Of a DNA stretch of 64,000 bases, positions 44,672 to 53,188 are shown piece after piece. The DNA lies in the NCBI RefSeq assembly GCF_900099975.1, contig NZ_FNEI01000002.1, forward strand, positions 348,427-412,426, in the 5' to 3' direction. Both the position numbers and the translations under genes were made by a program. The first letter of the stretch is position 1, and each line of letters starts with the position of its first letter. The DNA is from Arthrobacter cupressi (GTDB lineage Bacteria > Actinomycetota > Actinomycetes > Actinomycetales > Micrococcaceae). The notes under the pieces were generated by a model, which saw only the letters and a list, made by a program, of their open reading frames with translations, made no database searches and was not told where the DNA came from.

Positions 44672-45814
44672 ATGTCACAAACCCCAGAGCAGAATCCCGG
44701 CACCGTCCGCATCGTTGCCGGTGAGAGCAGCAAGCCCAAGGCCGGCCGTGGCCTGAAGGTGGGCATCGCGGTCGGCCTGGCCCTGCTGATAGGCGGCGGC
44801 GCCGCTGTCGCTTCCGTGGTCGCCGGCAACAACAACGCCGCCCCGGCCGCGGCCGCGCCCACTCCGGCGGCGGAGCTGCGGCTGGGCTACTTCGGCAACG
44901 TCACGCACGCCCCGGCCCTGGTGGGCGTCAGCAAGGGGCTGATCGCCAAGGAACTGGGCGCCACGAAGCTCACCACCCAGGTCTTCAACGCCGGCCCGGC
45001 CGCGATCGAGGCCCTGAACGCCGGCGCGATCGATGCCACCTACATCGGCCCGAATCCGGCCATCAACTCCTTCGTCAAGAGCGGCGGCGAGTCCATCCGG
45101 ATCATCGCCGGCGCCGCCGCGGGCGGCGCGCAGCTGGTCGTCAAGCCCGGGATCAGCTCCGCGGCGCAGCTCAAGGGCAAGACCCTGGCCTCCCCGCAGC
45201 TGGGCGGCACCCAGGACGTGGCGCTGCGGGCCTGGCTGGGCAAGCAGGGCTACAAGACCTCCACCGACGGCAGCGGGGATGTGAACATCAACCCCACCGA
45301 GAACGCCCAGACCCTGAAGCTGTTCCAGGACGGCAAGATCGACGGCGCCTGGGTGCCCGAGCCCTGGGCCTCCCGCCTGGTGCTGCAGGCCGGCGGGAAG
45401 GTCCTGGTCGATGAGAAGGACCTCTGGGACAAGGGCGAGTTCGTCACCACCGTGCTGATCGTGAGCAAGAAGTTCGCCGACGAACACCCCGGGACCGTCA
45501 AGGCCCTGCTCAAGGGCCACGTGGCCTCGGTCGAGTGGCTGACCACGGCCCCGGCGGCGGAGAAGGCCTCGGTGATCAACGCCGCCCTGAAGGACAGCGC
45601 CGGCAAGCCGCTGGCCGCGGACGTGATCGCCCGGTCCCTGAAGAACATCACCTTCACCACCGACCCGCTGGCCGGGACCTTCCAGAAACTCCTGCAGGAC
45701 GGCATCGACGCCGGCACCACCAAACAGGCCGACATCACCGGCATCTTCGACCTCCGCACCCTGAACGAGATCACCGGCGCGAAGACCTCCGCCGCCGGCC
45801 TCGGCCAGGACTAA
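44672..45814 (+). CDS. Sulfonate-type ABC substrate-binding protein, membrane-anchored, sulfur-free
   Basis: 380 residues. Residues ~27-52 form one hydrophobic segment (VGIAVGLALLIGGGAAVASVVAG) after a basic N-terminus; there is no lipobox Cys, so it is probably held by an uncleaved anchor. The body is an SsuA/TauA-like fold: RLGYFGNVTHAPALVG, LNAGAIDATYIGPNPAINSF, GAWVPEPWASRLV. It has zero Cys and only the initiator Met. The cognate permease and ATPase are not adjacent; the gene is monocistronic with its own terminator. Likely binds organosulfonates or sulfate esters during sulfur limitation. Confidence 0.88.
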   Translation: MSQTPEQNPGTVRIVAGESSKPKAGRGLKVGIAVGLALLIGGGAAVASVVAGNNNAAPAAAAPTPAAELRLGYFGNVTHAPALVGVSKGLIAKELGATKLTTQVFNAGPAAIEALNAGAIDATYIGPNPAINSFVKSGGESIRIIAGAAAGGAQLVVKPGISSAAQLKGKTLASPQLGGTQDVALRAWLGKQGYKTSTDGSGDVNINPTENAQTLKLFQDGKIDGAWVPEPWASRLVLQAGGKVLVDEKDLWDKGEFVTTVLIVSKKFADEHPGTVKALLKGHVASVEWLTTAPAAEKASVINAALKDSAGKPLAADVIARSLKNITFTTDPLAGTFQKLLQDGIDAGTTKQADITGIFDLRTLNEITGAKTSAAGLGQD

Positions 45815-45824
45815 CAAACACCAC

Positions 45825-45869
45825 AACCCCCGGCTTCCCGGGCCACCACGGCCCGGGAAGCCGGGGGTT
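45825..45869 (+). terminator. Strong intrinsic terminator
   Basis: Perfect 20-bp stem (45825-45844 with 45850-45869), 5-nt loop ACCAC, followed by TCTCTTTG. It isolates the sulfonate-binding gene from the SulP gene. Confidence 0.92.
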
Positions 45870-45921
45870 TCTCTTTGCCGCCTGCACTGAACGCTCCCCC
45901 CCATCACGGCAAGGGAAACCC

Positions 45922-45950
45922 TTGGCCCGAAAGGCAGGATCGGACATCAT
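45922..45950 (+). promoter_or_regulatory. SulP promoter, probably leaderless
   Basis: -35 TTGGCC (45922-45927), 17-bp spacer, -10 CATCAT (45945-45950), 6 nt to ATG 45957; no Shine-Dalgarno. Confidence 0.55.
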
Positions 45951-45956
45951 CGGAAC

Positions 45957-47651
45957 ATGCGCCGCTCCGGAAAGACGCCATCCTGGGTGGTCCCGCCTGC
46001 CCTGCGCGGCTACAGGATCGAGTGGCTGCGCCACGATCTTGTGGCCGGGGCCACGCTTTTCGCGATCCTGGTCCCTGCGGGGATGGCGTACGCCCAGGCC
46101 GCCGGCCTTCCCCCGGTGACCGGCCTCTACGCAACGGTGGTGCCGCTCCTTGTCTATGCGGCAGTCGGGCCGTCGCGCGTGCTGGTATTGGGACCGGATT
46201 CTGCGCTGGCTCCAATGATTGTTGCGGCCCTGGTTCCCCTGGCCGCGGACAACGAGCAAAGATCCGTGGCACTGGCGGGCCTGCTGGCCCTGTTGATTGG
46301 CGGCATCCTGCTCCTCGGTTCGGTACTGAAGTTGGGAATCGCCACCGGGCTGCTGTCCAAGCCCATCAGGCTCGGTTATCTCAACGGCATCGCCCTGCTG
46401 GTGGCGGTGTCGCAGCTCCCCACGCTCCTGGGGATCTCCGTGGAAGGCGAAACCCCCTGGGAAAAACTCTTCGCAGCCGTTCCGAAGGTGCTCGCGGGCG
46501 AGACGAATTTGACTGCGCTGCTGCTCGGTCTGGTCTCGCTGGCGCTCATCCTGGTTCCCCGCTGGCTGAAATGGAAGGTACCGGGCGTGCTCATCGCGGT
46601 GGTGGTGGCCTGCATCGCGGTGGCCGTGCTGGGACTGCACGAGCAGGTGAAGGTGACCGGTGCACTCCCGCAAGGACTTCCTGCGCCGGCCCTCGGAGGA
46701 ATCGGATGGGCCGACGTCGTGACCCTGCTTCCCGCGGCCGCGGCAATCGCCCTCATCGTCTTCGTCGATACCGGAACCCTTTCCCAGTCCCTGGCGGCCG
46801 CCAAGGACGGCCGCGTTTCCGGTAACCATGAGATGGCGGCCCTGGGCGCCGCGAACGCTGCCAGCGGGCTGCTGGGTGGCTTCGCGGTCTCGGCCAGCAC
46901 GTCCAGAACGCCGGTGGCGGTCGAAGCCGGGGCGAAATCCCAGCTCACGGGTGCGGTTGGCGCCATTCTGGTGCTGGGTTTCATGCTCGTGGCGCCGGCC
47001 GTCACCGAGTTCCTGCCCGCCGCAACCCTTGCCGCGATTGTGATCGCCGCAGCCGCAGGCATAGCCGACCCGGCCGGAGTCCGCCGGCTCATCGGCCTGA
47101 GCCGCAGCGAATCGCTGGTGATGCTCGCGGCGTTCCTGGGGGTGACGATACTGGGGGTCCTTCCTGGCGTCGCCGTCGCCGTCGGGCTGGCGATCCTGGA
47201 CTTCCTGCGTCGGGCCTGGGACCCCTACCGGGCTGAACTGGTCGACGTGCCGGGCATTCCGGGGTACCACGACGTCAGCCGCCACCCGGAAGGCGAGCGC
47301 ATTCCCGGGCTGTTGATCCTGCGCTTCGATGCGCCGCTATTCTTCGGCAATGGGGCTTTGCTGGGGTCGTTTGTGCGCAGCGAACTTGACGAGGCGGCGG
47401 ACGGCACGAAACGCGTGATCCTGGCGGCGGAGCCTGTGACCGGGATCGACACGACAGCGCTGGACGAATTGGTGGAGCTGGACGAGTGGCTGGACCGCCA
47501 TGGCGTGGATCTGGTCTTTGCCGAACTCAAGGGCCCGGTCAAGGACCGATTGCTGCAGTACGGGGTGGGCGCCCGTTTCTCCCCCGAACACTTCTACCCA
47601 ACGGTAAGCGCCGCCGTGCGGGCGTTCCAAGGGGAGGATCGGCAGGGGTAG
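45957..47651 (+). CDS. SulP-family anion permease with STAS domain
   Basis: 564 residues. The membrane part (~residues 20-430) shows the SulP signature region DLVAGATLFAILVPAGMAYAQAAGLPPVTGLYATVVPLLVYA and VFVDTGTLSQSLA; about 11-14 helices. A C-terminal STAS domain (~440-550) contains ILAAEPVTGIDTTALDELVELDEWLDRHGVDLVFA. Probably takes up sulfate (or bicarbonate) in a secondary-transport manner. Next to the sulfur genes, sulfate is the favoured substrate; not proved by sequence. Confidence 0.92.
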   Translation: MRRSGKTPSWVVPPALRGYRIEWLRHDLVAGATLFAILVPAGMAYAQAAGLPPVTGLYATVVPLLVYAAVGPSRVLVLGPDSALAPMIVAALVPLAADNEQRSVALAGLLALLIGGILLLGSVLKLGIATGLLSKPIRLGYLNGIALLVAVSQLPTLLGISVEGETPWEKLFAAVPKVLAGETNLTALLLGLVSLALILVPRWLKWKVPGVLIAVVVACIAVAVLGLHEQVKVTGALPQGLPAPALGGIGWADVVTLLPAAAAIALIVFVDTGTLSQSLAAAKDGRVSGNHEMAALGAANAASGLLGGFAVSASTSRTPVAVEAGAKSQLTGAVGAILVLGFMLVAPAVTEFLPAATLAAIVIAAAAGIADPAGVRRLIGLSRSESLVMLAAFLGVTILGVLPGVAVAVGLAILDFLRRAWDPYRAELVDVPGIPGYHDVSRHPEGERIPGLLILRFDAPLFFGNGALLGSFVRSELDEAADGTKRVILAAEPVTGIDTTALDELVELDEWLDRHGVDLVFAELKGPVKDRLLQYGVGARFSPEHFYPTVSAAVRAFQGEDRQG

Positions 47652-47667
47652 GGGCAGACCCCTTTTC

Positions 47668-48513
47668 CTACGGCTCCGGTGCCGGCTCGATGCAGGCCAC
47701 AGCGAAGGGTTTGCTCGCTGATCTTTGCAGCGGATCACGAAGGCGCGCCTGGTACGGGCCGTCACGGAATGTGGCGCGCGGGTCCATTTGGACCACCAGG
47801 AGGGGTTCGGCGCGGCCGGCATCCAGCCGTACCACCATGCCGTCACGCTGGCCGCCGACGTACAGGGGCGTGGCCGGCTCGACGGCGGTTTCCCTGAGCC
47901 GGGCCCGATGCTCCGGCCCCGCTGCCAGAAACAGGATGCCGTGGGCGAGCCCGATCACCCTGAGCGGGACCACCCAGTCGCTCGGTTTGGGTTCCGGTGA
48001 CGGCGCCTGGCCCATCTGCGCAGGCGGCGACGTGGCCACCTTCAACAGCCGGACGCATTCCCGGCATGGGGTTCGCGCCCCGACGTCGGCCGCCATCGCC
48101 ACCTGCAGTCCCCTGGGAGCGGTGGCCCACTTGTCGGCTACAGCCTGGCACCAGCCGGGGTGGTACACGGTCCCGTGTTTCACGACGTAGACCTGATCGT
48201 CGCCGATGAGGGGCACGCCGTCCCGCCAAGCGGCTGGCTCTGCAGGCTTGAGGTCACCGAATTTCCCCGTCTTTGAAGAGGCAGGGTTGCCGGGCTTGAG
48301 GTACTTGCGGACCAACGGATTGAATCGCCGATTTGGTTTTGGAATGACGGGGCCTTTCCATCCGGCGGGAACGAGCGTCGTCCGCTCCCTGATTACCCCT
48401 TTCCTAGTTTGCTGGCTTTTCCTGCGAGTTGCCAGCCGACGGCGGCGACCCTCCCGCCGCGGTGGGCAGCGCCGTCGTCGTTCTTCCCTGCCAGGCGAGG
48501 GCCGGTCCTCCAT
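47668..48513 (-). CDS. Hypothetical protein with CxxC motif
   Basis: Up to 281 residues; family not recognised. From about residue 60 the composition is protein-like (DDQVYVVKHGTVYHPGWCQAV, ARTPCRECVRLL, LYVGGQRDGMVVRLDAGRAEPLLVV), but the first ~45 codons from ATG 48513 are Arg-rich and unlikely. TTG 48315 is a possible start; no Shine-Dalgarno decides. The single Cys in HPGWC plus CRECV could bind metal. Convergent with SulP (16 bp between stops). Function unknown. Confidence 0.55.
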   Translation of the reverse strand: MEDRPSPGREERRRRCPPRREGRRRRLATRRKSQQTRKGVIRERTTLVPAGWKGPVIPKPNRRFNPLVRKYLKPGNPASSKTGKFGDLKPAEPAAWRDGVPLIGDDQVYVVKHGTVYHPGWCQAVADKWATAPRGLQVAMAADVGARTPCRECVRLLKVATSPPAQMGQAPSPEPKPSDWVVPLRVIGLAHGILFLAAGPEHRARLRETAVEPATPLYVGGQRDGMVVRLDAGRAEPLLVVQMDPRATFRDGPYQARLRDPLQRSASKPFAVACIEPAPEP

Positions 48514-48922
48514 TCCTGCCGGAAAACTGCGCCAAGGCTGGGCAAAACTACGGCTGCCCTTGATCCACGGACGGCATGATTAAGCACCAGCAGCCCATGG
48601 AACCCGGGGCCGCTGGCACGGCAGGGAATCAGCAAATCTCCGGAACCTGGAGGAGCCATGAATCAGGGAGCACCCTTGGAAGAGGCACGGGTCGCCACCG
48701 GCCGGCGGGGCGGGCTGAAATGAAGCGGATATCAGCTTCCGGACGCTTGGGCCGGCCCTCCTCCGAAGGCGCAGACGTTCATGTGCCCAGCCAGATCAGT
48801 TGCCCGGCCGGACTCTGGTGGACCCCGTCGACCCCGGCAAAAGCATGGACCGCCGGTAACCGCATCCAGGACGACGGAGCCGAAATCTGGCCTGACTGCC
48901 AGGACTGAATCCGGACCGTTCG
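48514..48922. other. Stretch without a clear gene
   Basis: No recognised gene. A strong Shine-Dalgarno (GGAGGAGCC) precedes ATG 48658 of a 21-codon ORF (to 48723), whose stop overlaps ATG 48720 of a 62-codon ORF (to 48908). Both are plausible in layout but have no recognisable product, and they may be spurious. Confidence 0.3.
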
Positions 48923-50398
48923 TCAGGGAACCTGCGTCCAATTGGCGCCCGGTTCTGATTCCTGGGCCGCGGCTGCCGCTATTGATTCGGCCAGGCTCGT
49001 GTCGTTCCGCGAGATGAAGTAGTGGACCGCGGCAGCCACCATCGCTCCGATGAACCAGGAGAACGCCGAGAAGGCCCCAAACACAGGAACAAGCGCCAAC
49101 ACCACGGCCGGGACGGCCGAGACGACAAATGAGGCAACCGCCTTCCGGTTCCAGCCGTGGCTATAGGTGTAGTATCCCTGCTCCCTGAACAGGTCGGCCA
49201 CCAGCACGTGCTGCCGGCGGAGGACATAGTAGTCAACCATGATGATCCCGAACAACGGCCCGAGCAGCGCGCCGAGGCCCCCGAGGAACAGGTTGATGAC
49301 CACCGGGCTGTTGAACAGGTTCCACGGTGTGATGACAAGGGCGATCAAAGCCGAGATCAGGCCGCCGCGCTTGAAATCGATCCGCGCGGGCCAGGCGTTG
49401 GCGAGGTCGTAGGCCGGCGAAACGAAGTTCGCCACCACATTGATCCCCAGTGTTGCCACCGCGAAAGTGACGGCACCGAGCAGCAGGGCCCAGATGCTGT
49501 CGATGCGCCCGACAATTTCAACGGGATCATAGATGTACTCGCCATACACCTTGAAGGTCCCGGCCGTGACGACGACGGAAACCACGGAAAACGCGATGAA
49601 GTTGACCGGGAGCCCCCACAGATTGGCCGTCCACACGGCTTTGCGGCTGGGCGCGAACCGGGAAAAGTCGCAGAAGTTGAGCAACAGCGTGGAGAAATAC
49701 GTCACTGTCAGCGCCGTGGCGGCGAAGAAGGCGTGGGTGACACCCCAGGCCGCGTTGCCTCCCGGCAAGTCGAGTGAAATGTCCCAGCCGGCACTGATCA
49801 GGATGTAGATCACCAGCACGCCCATCACTGCCCAGACGGCAGGTCCGGCCCAGTCCTGGAACCTGCGGATCGTCTCCATGCCGTTGCGAAGCAGGAGAAG
49901 CTGCAGCGACCACATCAACAGGAATGCCAGCCAGCCAAGAAGGGATTCGCCCAGGAAATCGTTCCGGGTCAGTCCTTGGAGTCCTGGCCAGAGCTCCAAG
50001 GCAATGATGATGACGGCGCGGGAGGCCAGCCATGTCTGGATGCCGTACCAAGCGATGGCGACCAGGGCTCGAATCAGGGCGGGCAGGTTCGCGCCGAACG
50101 TGCCAAACGAGATCCGTGCGAGCACCGGGTACGGAACCCCGGTCTTCTGGCCGGCGTAGCCCGAAAAATTCATGAGGACGAAGACGATAACAATCCCCAC
50201 GACCAAGGCCAGGAACACCTGCCAGGCACCCAGGCCCAACGCGAACAGTCCTGCCGCGAACGTGTAACCGCCAAGCGAGTGAATATCCGACATCCACATC
50301 GCAAACAAAGAATAGAAACCCCACGAGCGGTGTTCGGCCGGCGCGAGATCTTCGTTGTAGAGGCGCCGGCTGACTCCCGGCGGAATGACGTGAGACAT
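48923..50398 (-). CDS. NCS1-family purine/pyrimidine/allantoin-type permease
   Basis: 491 residues, about 12 membrane helices. NCS1 features: APAEHRSWGFYSLFAMWMSDIHSLGGYTFAAGLF near the N-terminus (the conserved sodium/substrate region), GYAGQKTGVPYPVLARISFGTFGANLPA, and GLPVNFIAFSV. ATG 50398 has GAGGA upstream; the longer frame to 50470 is unlikely. Carries nucleobases, allantoin, hydantoins or a vitamin precursor; substrate not readable. Divergent from the iron-box operon, sharing a 250-bp intergenic region. Confidence 0.9.
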   Translation of the reverse strand: MSHVIPPGVSRRLYNEDLAPAEHRSWGFYSLFAMWMSDIHSLGGYTFAAGLFALGLGAWQVFLALVVGIVIVFVLMNFSGYAGQKTGVPYPVLARISFGTFGANLPALIRALVAIAWYGIQTWLASRAVIIIALELWPGLQGLTRNDFLGESLLGWLAFLLMWSLQLLLLRNGMETIRRFQDWAGPAVWAVMGVLVIYILISAGWDISLDLPGGNAAWGVTHAFFAATALTVTYFSTLLLNFCDFSRFAPSRKAVWTANLWGLPVNFIAFSVVSVVVTAGTFKVYGEYIYDPVEIVGRIDSIWALLLGAVTFAVATLGINVVANFVSPAYDLANAWPARIDFKRGGLISALIALVITPWNLFNSPVVINLFLGGLGALLGPLFGIIMVDYYVLRRQHVLVADLFREQGYYTYSHGWNRKAVASFVVSAVPAVVLALVPVFGAFSAFSWFIGAMVAAAVHYFISRNDTSLAESIAAAAAQESEPGANWTQVP

Positions 50399-50547
50399 CG
50401 TGTCCTCGCTTCCAGCACCTGCACGCGGAGCGCCGGCCCGGAGCTGGCCGGACGCACACCGGCAGCGCATCCATTGTGCGGTGGTGCCGGAATAGACACC
50501 GCCCCGTCGAAAAAGGCACTCCGTGAAGCCGGGCCGATTCGCCCGTT

Positions 50548-50579
50548 TTGGCCGCCGAACTTAGGTGAGCCTAAACTAA
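50548..50579 (+). promoter_or_regulatory. Promoter with DtxR/IdeR-type iron box
   Basis: TTAGGTGAGCCTAAACTAA (50561-50579) matches 17 of 19 positions of the DtxR/IdeR consensus TTAGGTTAGSCTAACCTAA. It overlaps the predicted -10 TAAACT (50572-50577; -35 TTGGCC at 50548-50553, 18-bp spacer), so Fe-loaded repressor would block transcription of the downstream ABC operon. Confidence 0.82.
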
Positions 50580-50648
50580 TGGGCGGGCCGATGGCCCGTG
50601 TTCAATCAGCCTGCTCCCCACGCAGGCCCCCTTCACCCAGGTGGTTTC

Positions 50649-52205
50649 ATGCGCATCTCCCTGCCTGCCTCCGTCTCATTGGGACTGGCGGCTCTCCTCA
50701 CGTTGACCGGTTGCGGCTTCACCGGATCCGGCACCGGGTCCGCCTCATCCTCCCAAGCTCCGGACAAGCAGCAGCGCATTGTGGTGGACAACTTCAGGGC
50801 ACCCGTGGCGAACTGGGCTCTTGAAAGCGACGCCGCCTACATCCTTTCCCTCTCGGGCTGCCTGGAAACACTGACCCGCTATGACGAGGCCGCCGGCAAG
50901 ATCGTCCCGTCGCTCGCCACGGAGTGGAAGCAGACGTCACCGCTGGAGTGGGACTTCACGATCCGCGGGGGCGTAAAGTTCCAGGATGGCAGCCCGCTGA
51001 CTGCGGAAGCCGTCGTCGGCTCCTTGCAGCGGGTCCTGAAAGCGGCCGTGCCAGCCAGGGCTTTCAACCCCAAGGTGGTCAGCAGCGTCAAGGCTCTCAA
51101 CGAACACACTGTCCGTGTCACGACCCCCACCGAGAGCCCCCTGGTTCCTTACCGCCTGGCCAGTGTGAACACCGGTGTGCTGTCCCCCGCGGCCTTTCAA
51201 GGCACTACCGTTGATCCGTTCCGCCACTGCACGGGCCCCTTCACTCCGGTATCCGAAAAAGCCAAGCAGTCCCTGACGCTCGACCGCAACGAAAACTACT
51301 GGGGCGGCGAGGTGCAACTGGCCGGCGCCGAGGTACGCTTCGTGACCGACGGCGCCACCCGCGCCACCCAGGTCCAGACCGGCGAAGCCGACGTCTCCCT
51401 TTCCATCCCGGTTTCCGGCCTTGCGGCCCTGGAATCCGACAGCAACGTCAAGGTCCTCAAGGCGGACTCCCCCCGCACGGCCACGCTCTACATGAACAAC
51501 GGCAAAGCGCCCTTCGACAGGGTTGCGTTCCGCAAGGCCGTCACGTCGGCCCTGGATCTTGAAGCCCTCGCCGCCAGCGTCTACGAAGGCGCCGCCATCC
51601 CGGCCAACGGGCCGTTTGCACCGTCCGAACCTTGGGCCGGCGGGAACCCGGGCGCCCCCACAAGGGACGTGGATAAGGCAAAGAAGCTGCTGGCCGACGC
51701 CGGCTACACCGCAGACCGTCCACTGGAGATCATCGCAATCGTCGAGCGGGCCGAGTTCGCCGACGTGGCAACAGTCATCCAGGACAACCTCAAGGCAGTG
51801 GGCGTTCCGGTGAGCATCCTGACCAAGGAGTACGCCGCCGTCGAGCCCGACCTGCTGGCCGGCAACTACGATATGGTCCTCAGCCAGCGCAACCGCCTGA
51901 TCGACATCGCCGATCCCATCGGGTTCCTGACCGCCGACTACACGTGCGATGGCACCTACAACCTCAGCCACTTCTGCAACAAGGAATACGACGCGATCAT
52001 CTCGAAGGCTTCCAAGACGGCCGATGCCAAGGAGCGCTACAGCCTCTACGCCCAGGCCGGCAAGATCCTGAAAGACCAGGCAGTCAATGTGTGGCTGGTC
52101 AACGAGCAGGCCATCGACGCCGTCCGTTCCAGCGTCCAGGGACACACCCAGGATCCGCTGGCACGCTACGTGCTCAGGGCCCAGACCGCCAAGCCCGCTT
52201 CCTGA
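50649..52205 (+). CDS. ABC transporter substrate-binding lipoprotein, family 5 (nickel/peptide class)
   Basis: 518 residues. The signal peptide ends in a lipobox (LLTLTGCGF). SBP_bac_5 fold: EWKQTSPLEWDFTIRGGVKFQDGSPLTAEAV, LDRNENYWGG and ADYTCDGTYNLSHFCNKEYD. ATG 50649 fits the signal peptide; a longer frame to 50598 adds a non-signal tail. Members bind peptides, nickel chelates or opine-type metallophores. The iron box upstream favours a metal-chelate or siderophore-like ligand (inference). Confidence 0.9.
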   Translation: MRISLPASVSLGLAALLTLTGCGFTGSGTGSASSSQAPDKQQRIVVDNFRAPVANWALESDAAYILSLSGCLETLTRYDEAAGKIVPSLATEWKQTSPLEWDFTIRGGVKFQDGSPLTAEAVVGSLQRVLKAAVPARAFNPKVVSSVKALNEHTVRVTTPTESPLVPYRLASVNTGVLSPAAFQGTTVDPFRHCTGPFTPVSEKAKQSLTLDRNENYWGGEVQLAGAEVRFVTDGATRATQVQTGEADVSLSIPVSGLAALESDSNVKVLKADSPRTATLYMNNGKAPFDRVAFRKAVTSALDLEALAASVYEGAAIPANGPFAPSEPWAGGNPGAPTRDVDKAKKLLADAGYTADRPLEIIAIVERAEFADVATVIQDNLKAVGVPVSILTKEYAAVEPDLLAGNYDMVLSQRNRLIDIADPIGFLTADYTCDGTYNLSHFCNKEYDAIISKASKTADAKERYSLYAQAGKILKDQAVNVWLVNEQAIDAVRSSVQGHTQDPLARYVLRAQTAKPAS

Positions 52206-52246
52206 TCCGCGATGTTTGACCTGAAGACCCCGGATGGGCCACAGCG

Positions 52247-53188
52247 GTGATCCGGTTCCTCGCTCGACGGACAGCGGCCCTGGTGGCCGCTGTCCTTCTT
52301 GCGTCTTTCGCAGTGTTCCTCATCCCGTACGTCACCCCCGGTGATCCCGTCCGCAAGATCATCCGTTCACGGGTGGCCGGGGACATCATCGACGACTCCG
52401 CCGTCCAGGCCCTGTCCGCCGAGCTTGGCCTCCACGACCCCCTGTGGGCGCAGTACCTGCGGTGGCTGGGGCACTTGGCCGGCGGTGACATGGGCTTGTC
52501 CTACACCAGCCGCACCCCGGTCATCGACCAAGTGATGCCTGCGCTTGGCATCACCGTCTCCATCGTCATCCTGACCCTGGCTGTGGCCGCCGCGGTGTCG
52601 CTGCTGCTGGGGGTTGCTGCCGCATTGAACGAAGGCCGCGTGCTGGACCGGACCATCAGCGCCGTCACCCAGGCGTTCATTGCCATCCCGGAATACTGGC
52701 TGGCCCCGATGCTGGTACTGGTCTTCTCCCTGCAGTTGGCAGTGCTTCCTTCGGCCGGCTGGAGCGGCCCCTCCTCCGCCGTCCTCCCGGTGGCAGTCCT
52801 GGCGCTGCGCCCCACCAGCTTCTTCACTTCCGCCGTCCGGGAAGGGATACTCCAGTCTCTGGCTTCCGACCACGTGGCAGCAGCCCGCAGCCGCGGGATG
52901 TCCCGGGCCGCGACCGTGGCGCGGCACGTCATTCCCAACGGCCTGCTTCCCCTCACCACGTCCGTTGCGATCTGGTTCGCCGGCCTGCTGGGCGGCTCGG
53001 TGATCGTCGAAGTCATGTTCTCCATTCCCGGCATGGGTCGATTGTTGTTCGACGGCGTGGTTAACAGCGATATTCCCGTGGCACAGGGAGCGGTGGTGGT
53101 TGTGGTGGCGCTGGCCGTGCTGCTCACCACCACCGCCGACCTCGTGCACACGTTCCTCAACCCCCGAATGAGGTCCACTGTTGCGTAG
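52247..53188 (+). CDS. ABC transporter permease (DppB/NikB class)
   Basis: 313 residues, six membrane helices. N-terminal FLIPYVTPGDPVRKI, the EAA-like loop DHVAAARSRGMSRAATVARHVIPNGLLPL, and VIVEVMFSIPGMGRLLFDGVVNSDIPVAQG are standard. GTG start, 41 bp after the binding-protein gene. Overlaps the next permease gene by 8 bp. Second gene of the iron-box operon. Confidence 0.93.
   Translation: MIRFLARRTAALVAAVLLASFAVFLIPYVTPGDPVRKIIRSRVAGDIIDDSAVQALSAELGLHDPLWAQYLRWLGHLAGGDMGLSYTSRTPVIDQVMPALGITVSIVILTLAVAAAVSLLLGVAAALNEGRVLDRTISAVTQAFIAIPEYWLAPMLVLVFSLQLAVLPSAGWSGPSSAVLPVAVLALRPTSFFTSAVREGILQSLASDHVAAARSRGMSRAATVARHVIPNGLLPLTTSVAIWFAGLLGGSVIVEVMFSIPGMGRLLFDGVVNSDIPVAQGAVVVVVALAVLLTTTADLVHTFLNPRMRSTVA

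Noticed and set aside
48923..50398. NCS1 transporter as part of the iron-box operon
   Set aside because: It is on the opposite strand; the iron box overlaps the promoter facing the ABC genes, and no second iron box faces the NCS1 gene.
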